In this document: positions 6,934 through 9,181 of the stretch, in pieces
How the letters are laid out: every line of letters starts with the position of its first letter
Numbering within the stretch: the stretch's first letter is position 1
NCBI GenBank assembly: GCA_964461295.1
Contig: CAYWTX010000300.1
Location: 1 to 9,181 of the forward strand
Source of the DNA: CAYWTX01 sp964461295
GTDB lineage: Bacteria; Planctomycetota; Phycisphaerae; SM23-33
DNA length: 9,181 nucleotides
Direction of reading: 5' to 3'
The notes under the pieces: model-generated
What the model saw: only the letters and a program-made list of their open reading frames with translations
What the model was told of the DNA's origin: nothing
Database searches by the model: none
Translations under genes and position numbers: made by a program

Positions 6934-7024
6934 TGGGATGGAAGGGTAGCATCCCATCGACTGGTCTGCATCGACTGGTCCGAACGGGATGCACCCGTTC
7001 GTTGAAATGCTTAAGAAAGACCAG
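6934..7024 (-). ncRNA. Structured non-coding region downstream of the transposase; possible seekRNA (IS1111-type layout)
   Basis: Several perfect pairings lie just past the transposase stop. TGGGATG (6934-6940) pairs with CATCCCA (6950-6956). GCATCCC (6949-6955) can instead pair with GGGATGC (6986-6992), enclosing two copies of CATCGACTGGTC (6955-6966 and 6969-6980). CGAACGGG (6981-6988) pairs with CCCGTTCG (6994-7001) around a 5-nt loop. CTGGTCT (6961-6967) can pair with AGACCAG (7018-7024). Some of these exclude each other, suggesting alternative folds. In the IS1111 subgroup the guide RNA lies downstream of the transposase, so this could be it. It could also be flanking DNA. The strand is assigned only by analogy. 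Confidence 0.35.
6955..6980 (+). repeat. Tandem 12-bp direct repeat, 14-bp period
   Basis: CATCGACTGGTC is present twice, separated by two bases. The pair is enclosed by the 7-bp inverted repeat GCATCCC/GGGATGC. A similar word, GTCTTCATCGACTG, recurs at 9155-9168 in the same orientation. Confidence 0.85.
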
Positions 7025-7039
7025 CTATAGGCAGTCAAG

Positions 7040-7060
7040 CATGAATTGAACGAATTCATG
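7040..7060. repeat. Perfect 8-bp hairpin close to the transposase stop
   Basis: CATGAATT-GAACG-AATTCATG forms a perfect 8-bp stem with a 5-nt loop, 28 bp beyond the transposase stop codon. It may be a terminal hairpin of the element or a weak terminator; there is no long U-tract on the transposase strand. It is AT-rich, unlike the surrounding coding DNA. Confidence 0.7.
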
Positions 7061-7088
7061 GCTAAGCTCTTTGACATGTGAATATTCC

Positions 7089-8291
7089 TCAGGATCTGGC
7101 CGGGCAGGCTTCGGGGACGTAGTCGCGTTGGTCGGTGAGGATTCGCCAACTGATCCGGCAGACCTTGACGGCAACGGCCGTGACGGCAGCCAGGTGGTGA
7201 AGGTTCGCCTGTCGCTTGCGGAGGTAGAAGTCCCGCAGATGGCCTTCCCGGCGGACCGCCAGGTGGGCCATGGCCCACAGCGTTTGGCGTAGGACGGGCG
7301 AGCCTCGTTTGCCGATGTGCCGGCGTGGCGCTTCGTACTGTCCGGTCTGGAAGACCACGCTGTCCAGTCCGGCAAAGGCCACCAGTTGGTCGGAGGACGG
7401 GAAGTTGTTGATCGGATCGGTCTCGCCATAGAGGCTGGCGGCCCGGATGGAGTTGGCTCCCGGCAGGGTCAGGAGGTACCGGGGCAGACGGTCGGCCTGG
7501 GCCTGGATGTCGGCATCGAGTTGCTCTCGGACGGGTCGCAGGGCGTCCAAGGTGGTCAAGAGGGAGCGAATGCTGAGACGGGCGCCCTCCAGGCCCCGCC
7601 TCATGCCCACGGAAGTTCGGGCAGCTTGCAGGATCTCCTGGGCCTTGACGCCTGCGAACCTGCCGCGGGAAGCCCGTCGGATCAGGTCGGCCAGGGCCTG
7701 CTCGTCCATGGCCAGCACGTCGGATGGCGTCGGGGCGGCGGCCAGGAGTTGCCGGCCCGTGGGGCCGAAGGGATCGGTGAAGAACTCTTCGTATTCCGGC
7801 CAGACAGGCTGAAGCCGCGACCAGATCAGTTGCTTGATCCGCGAGCCTTGGCGGACCAGAGCGTAGCGAAGACGAGTGAGTTGGCGACAAGTCATGGCCA
7901 GCTCGCCCGGGACCAGAGCCGGGTGGTAATCGCCGTTCTTCATCAGGATGGCGATGTGATGGGCGTCGATGCGGTCGGTCTTGCACTTGCGGATGCCCAT
8001 GGCCGCCTGCTGGGCGGTCTGAATGGGATTGAGCACGACCACGCGGTAGCCCTGACGGGTAAGGAAGTCGTGCAGGCCGTACCAGTAATGCCCGGTGGCT
8101 TCCATACCGACCAGGACCTTGGCCGGCCCGCCGGCTTGCTGGAGACGAGCGAGGATCAACGGGTATCCCGTGGCGTTATTGAGGAAGGACTGAGAGCGAA
8201 CCAGAGGCTTGCCTTCGGCGTCGATGACGCAGGCGACGTGCTTGTCTTTGCCAACGTCGATGCCGCAGAATCGTGTGTGCTTGGCTTGCAT
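7089..8291 (-). CDS. IS110-family transposase (DEDD recombinase)
   Basis: This 400-residue recombinase moves the insertion sequence. The N-terminal RuvC-like DEDD domain is complete: Asp12 in GIDVGKDKH, Glu64 in GMEATGHYW, and Asp106 and Asp109 in KTDRIDA. A helical middle region follows, about 125-270. The C-terminal Transposase_20 domain starts near LPGANSIRA (276-284) and contains RRHIGKRGSPVLRQTLW, with the likely nucleophile Ser331. The protein is of normal family length and shows no frameshift or internal stop. The ATG at 8291 is preceded by AAGGAA about 8 bases upstream; a TTG at 8315 would add only eight residues and is less likely. It is convergent with the secreted-protein gene. Whether it belongs to the IS110 or the IS1111 subgroup depends on where the guide RNA lies, and that is unresolved. 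Confidence 0.96.
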   Translation of the reverse strand: MQAKHTRFCGIDVGKDKHVACVIDAEGKPLVRSQSFLNNATGYPLILARLQQAGGPAKVLVGMEATGHYWYGLHDFLTRQGYRVVVLNPIQTAQQAAMGIRKCKTDRIDAHHIAILMKNGDYHPALVPGELAMTCRQLTRLRYALVRQGSRIKQLIWSRLQPVWPEYEEFFTDPFGPTGRQLLAAAPTPSDVLAMDEQALADLIRRASRGRFAGVKAQEILQAARTSVGMRRGLEGARLSIRSLLTTLDALRPVREQLDADIQAQADRLPRYLLTLPGANSIRAASLYGETDPINNFPSSDQLVAFAGLDSVVFQTGQYEAPRRHIGKRGSPVLRQTLWAMAHLAVRREGHLRDFYLRKRQANLHHLAAVTAVAVKVCRISWRILTDQRDYVPEACPARS

Positions 8292-8295
8292 GGGT

Positions 8296-8490
8296 AAGTT
8301 CCTTGTTGCCTTCAATCGAGGGCTCCCGGCGCGATCTCAGCCCGCAACCTCATTGGTGATCCGGGGCGTTCCCTGAAAGGGTCCCCAACCAGCTCATACG
8401 CGGCCTTCTGAGAAAGGCCAGGGCGCGGCAGTCTTTCTTTCGAGGCCGAACCTCAAGGAGCGTATCGCCGCCTATGCCCTGATCGAAGTG
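8296..8490 (-). ncRNA. Candidate bridge RNA leader upstream of the transposase (IS110-type layout)
   Basis: About 200 nt of non-coding DNA precede the transposase start and can fold on the transposase strand. GGCCTT/AAGGCC (8402-8407 and 8414-8419) closes a 6-nt loop. GAGG/CCTC (8442-8445 and 8451-8454) forms a short hairpin, extended by a G-U and an A-U pair. ATACGC/GCGTAT (8396-8401 and 8460-8465) encloses both, giving a branched structure. A further arm pairs GGGG (8363-8366) with CCCC (8383-8386) around an inner CCCT/AGGG stem. Position and size fit the bridge RNA of IS621-type IS110 elements, which is encoded between the left end and the recombinase gene. Loop-to-target matches cannot be tested here because the empty site is unknown. 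Confidence 0.4.
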
Positions 8491-8501
8491 GTGAGTTGGG
8501 A

Positions 8502-8882
8502 TCAGACCGTCTTGAGCGTCAGCAGTCCCGAGAGGCTCTTGCCGAAGTCGGGCGGCTGACCGTCCACGGGAAGCACTTGGTAGAAGCCGTTGGGCGACAG
8601 GACGCTGTAGGGCTGGAAGGCAATGAGCTTCATCCCGATGAGCCGATCCCTCGCCACCTCGAACTGCTGGAAGTCCAAGCCCAGGCAATCGCTGATCTTC
8701 TCCTTGCGGTAGAAGCTCACCCCGTTGCGATCGGCGGCCAGGACCAGGAACAGATACAGGCTCTGATCGTGGTGAGTCATGACTGGCAGGAAGCCGTTGC
8801 GGAGCAGGCGGTGGTCGATCCAGGCGAAGGATTCTTCGATCCGTCGCACGCGCTGGGGCTGCGGAAGGAAGTACTTTGACAT
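8502..8882 (-). CDS. Small winged-helix-like protein, probable mobile-element cargo
   Basis: This 126-residue protein is not recognised with certainty. It starts MSKYFLPQPQRVRRIEESFAWIDHRL at the level of residues 1-26 in two adjacent blocks: a basic opening and an Arg/Ile/Trp-containing segment. Residues about 36-104 look like a winged helix: a helix around SLYLFLVLAAD (41-51), then GVSFYRKEKISDCLGLD (54-70), a likely recognition helix at 71-85, and a beta wing with the phrase GFYQVLPV (99-106). I recall similar short proteins in proteobacteria and planctomycetes lying beside insertion sequences, possibly of the IS21 family; that is memory, not shown by the sequence. The ATG has GGAG 10 bases upstream. 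It ends about 210 bp ahead of the transposase on the same strand and may have been interrupted from a former partner by the insertion. DNA binding is inferred from the fold only. Confidence 0.72.
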   Translation of the reverse strand: MSKYFLPQPQRVRRIEESFAWIDHRLLRNGFLPVMTHHDQSLYLFLVLAADRNGVSFYRKEKISDCLGLDFQQFEVARDRLIGMKLIAFQPYSVLSPNGFYQVLPVDGQPPDFGKSLSGLLTLKTV

Positions 8883-9181
8883 AGAAGAGGATCTCCATGT
8901 GAGGCCGGCGACCTGGGTGCTCGTGCCAGAGCAAACCGCCCAGGCTGCCGATCTTCATGGTCCCCGCCCGTCGGCCCGCCCACGCGACGTAGTTGAGGCA
9001 AAAGCCGTTTTTCGGCAGATTTTCGCACAAAGTCACGCCCGGGTCGACGGGCTGCGCCCCCTGAGGAATATCCACCACGACGGAAGAACAAGTGGAACTA
9101 CATCCACCCAGTGCGCCCCCCTTGGGGCAAGAACAAGTGGAAGAAAAACCAGCAGTCTTCATCGACTGCACTATATGAGGA
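8883..9181. other. Non-coding right edge with direct repeats
   Basis: No convincing gene is seen. A minus-strand frame opens near 9171 and contains a Cys-rich start with two SSTCS motifs, but it runs on through the winged-helix gene in another frame, so only its first part could be real. The bases are less GC-rich than the coding regions. The stretch supplies the Shine-Dalgarno of the small gene and holds the 14-bp direct repeat; it could be the terminal region of another mobile element cut by the window edge. Confidence 0.5.
9084..9142 (-). repeat. 14-bp direct repeat, 45-bp period
   Basis: On the minus strand TTCCACTTGTTCTT occurs at 9084-9097 and 9129-9142. Flanking bases also agree at scattered positions, with GG on both outer sides. 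Spaced repeats like these are known as transposase-binding sites at the ends of IS21-type elements, but no such transposase is in the window. Confidence 0.8.

Larger units (their letters stand above)
7040..8490 (-). mobile_element. IS110-family insertion sequence (ends approximate)
   Basis: The transposase and the structured flanking DNA define an IS110-family element of roughly 1.4-1.6 kb. IS110 members usually lack long terminal inverted repeats and target duplications, so the ends cannot be fixed from this copy. The right limit is placed upstream of the structured leader near 8490; the left limit is placed at the 7040-7060 hairpin but could extend to about 6930. The transposase is intact, so the element may still be active. 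Confidence 0.6.

Noticed and set aside
4971..6971. 666-codon minus-strand open frame
   Set aside because: It is antisense to the secreted-protein gene, which has a signal peptide and coherent composition. The antisense product is a Val/Leu/Arg/His string.
7317..8297. 326-codon plus-strand open frame
   Set aside because: It is antisense to the intact transposase and carries no family signature.
8883..9171. Cys-rich minus-strand frame with two SSTCS motifs
   Set aside because: The motif repetition comes from the 14-bp DNA repeat, and the frame continues out of phase through the winged-helix gene. There is too little to call a gene.
1..9181. CRISPR array, tRNA or rRNA genes
   Set aside because: No regularly spaced repeat-spacer pattern, no cloverleaf-like sequence and no rRNA signature were seen on either strand.

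Overview
This is a GC-rich bacterial window with five convincing genes and long non-coding stretches. A planctomycete, perhaps of the Phycisphaerae, is the best guess. The reasons are a BatA/von Willebrand A membrane protein of the kind abundant there, a large secreted protein of unknown function, low gene density, and intergenic DNA full of short degenerate repeats. This placement is an inference from gene style; no rRNA or other phylogenetic marker is present.

Layout. Positions 1-1486 hold no convincing gene, only a mosaic of direct, tandem, inverted and dispersed short repeats. Positions 1487-3610 (minus) encode a BatA-type von Willebrand A membrane protein. Positions 3736-4974 (minus) encode an RhlE-like DEAD-box RNA helicase, best started at a TTG codon behind a good promoter-like sequence. 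Positions 5202-6818 (plus) encode a secreted protein of unknown function with a DUF4424-like layout, divergent from the helicase. Positions 7089-8291 (minus) encode an IS110-family transposase with all its catalytic residues, flanked on both sides by structured non-coding DNA. Positions 8502-8882 (minus) encode a small winged-helix-like protein that looks like mobile-element cargo. The right edge (8883-9181) holds a 14-bp direct repeat and no clear gene.

How the parts relate. The helicase and BatA genes are co-oriented but separated by 125 bp containing a candidate promoter, so they need not be one operon. The usual BatA partners (MoxR ATPase, DUF58 protein) are not adjacent. The right third is an accessory segment built around the IS110 element, which lies convergent to the secreted-protein gene. 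The most interesting signals are the two structured non-coding regions either side of the transposase. Either could encode the bridge RNA (seekRNA) that guides IS110-family recombinases. The downstream one carries a duplicated 12-mer enclosed by a perfect 7-bp inverted repeat.
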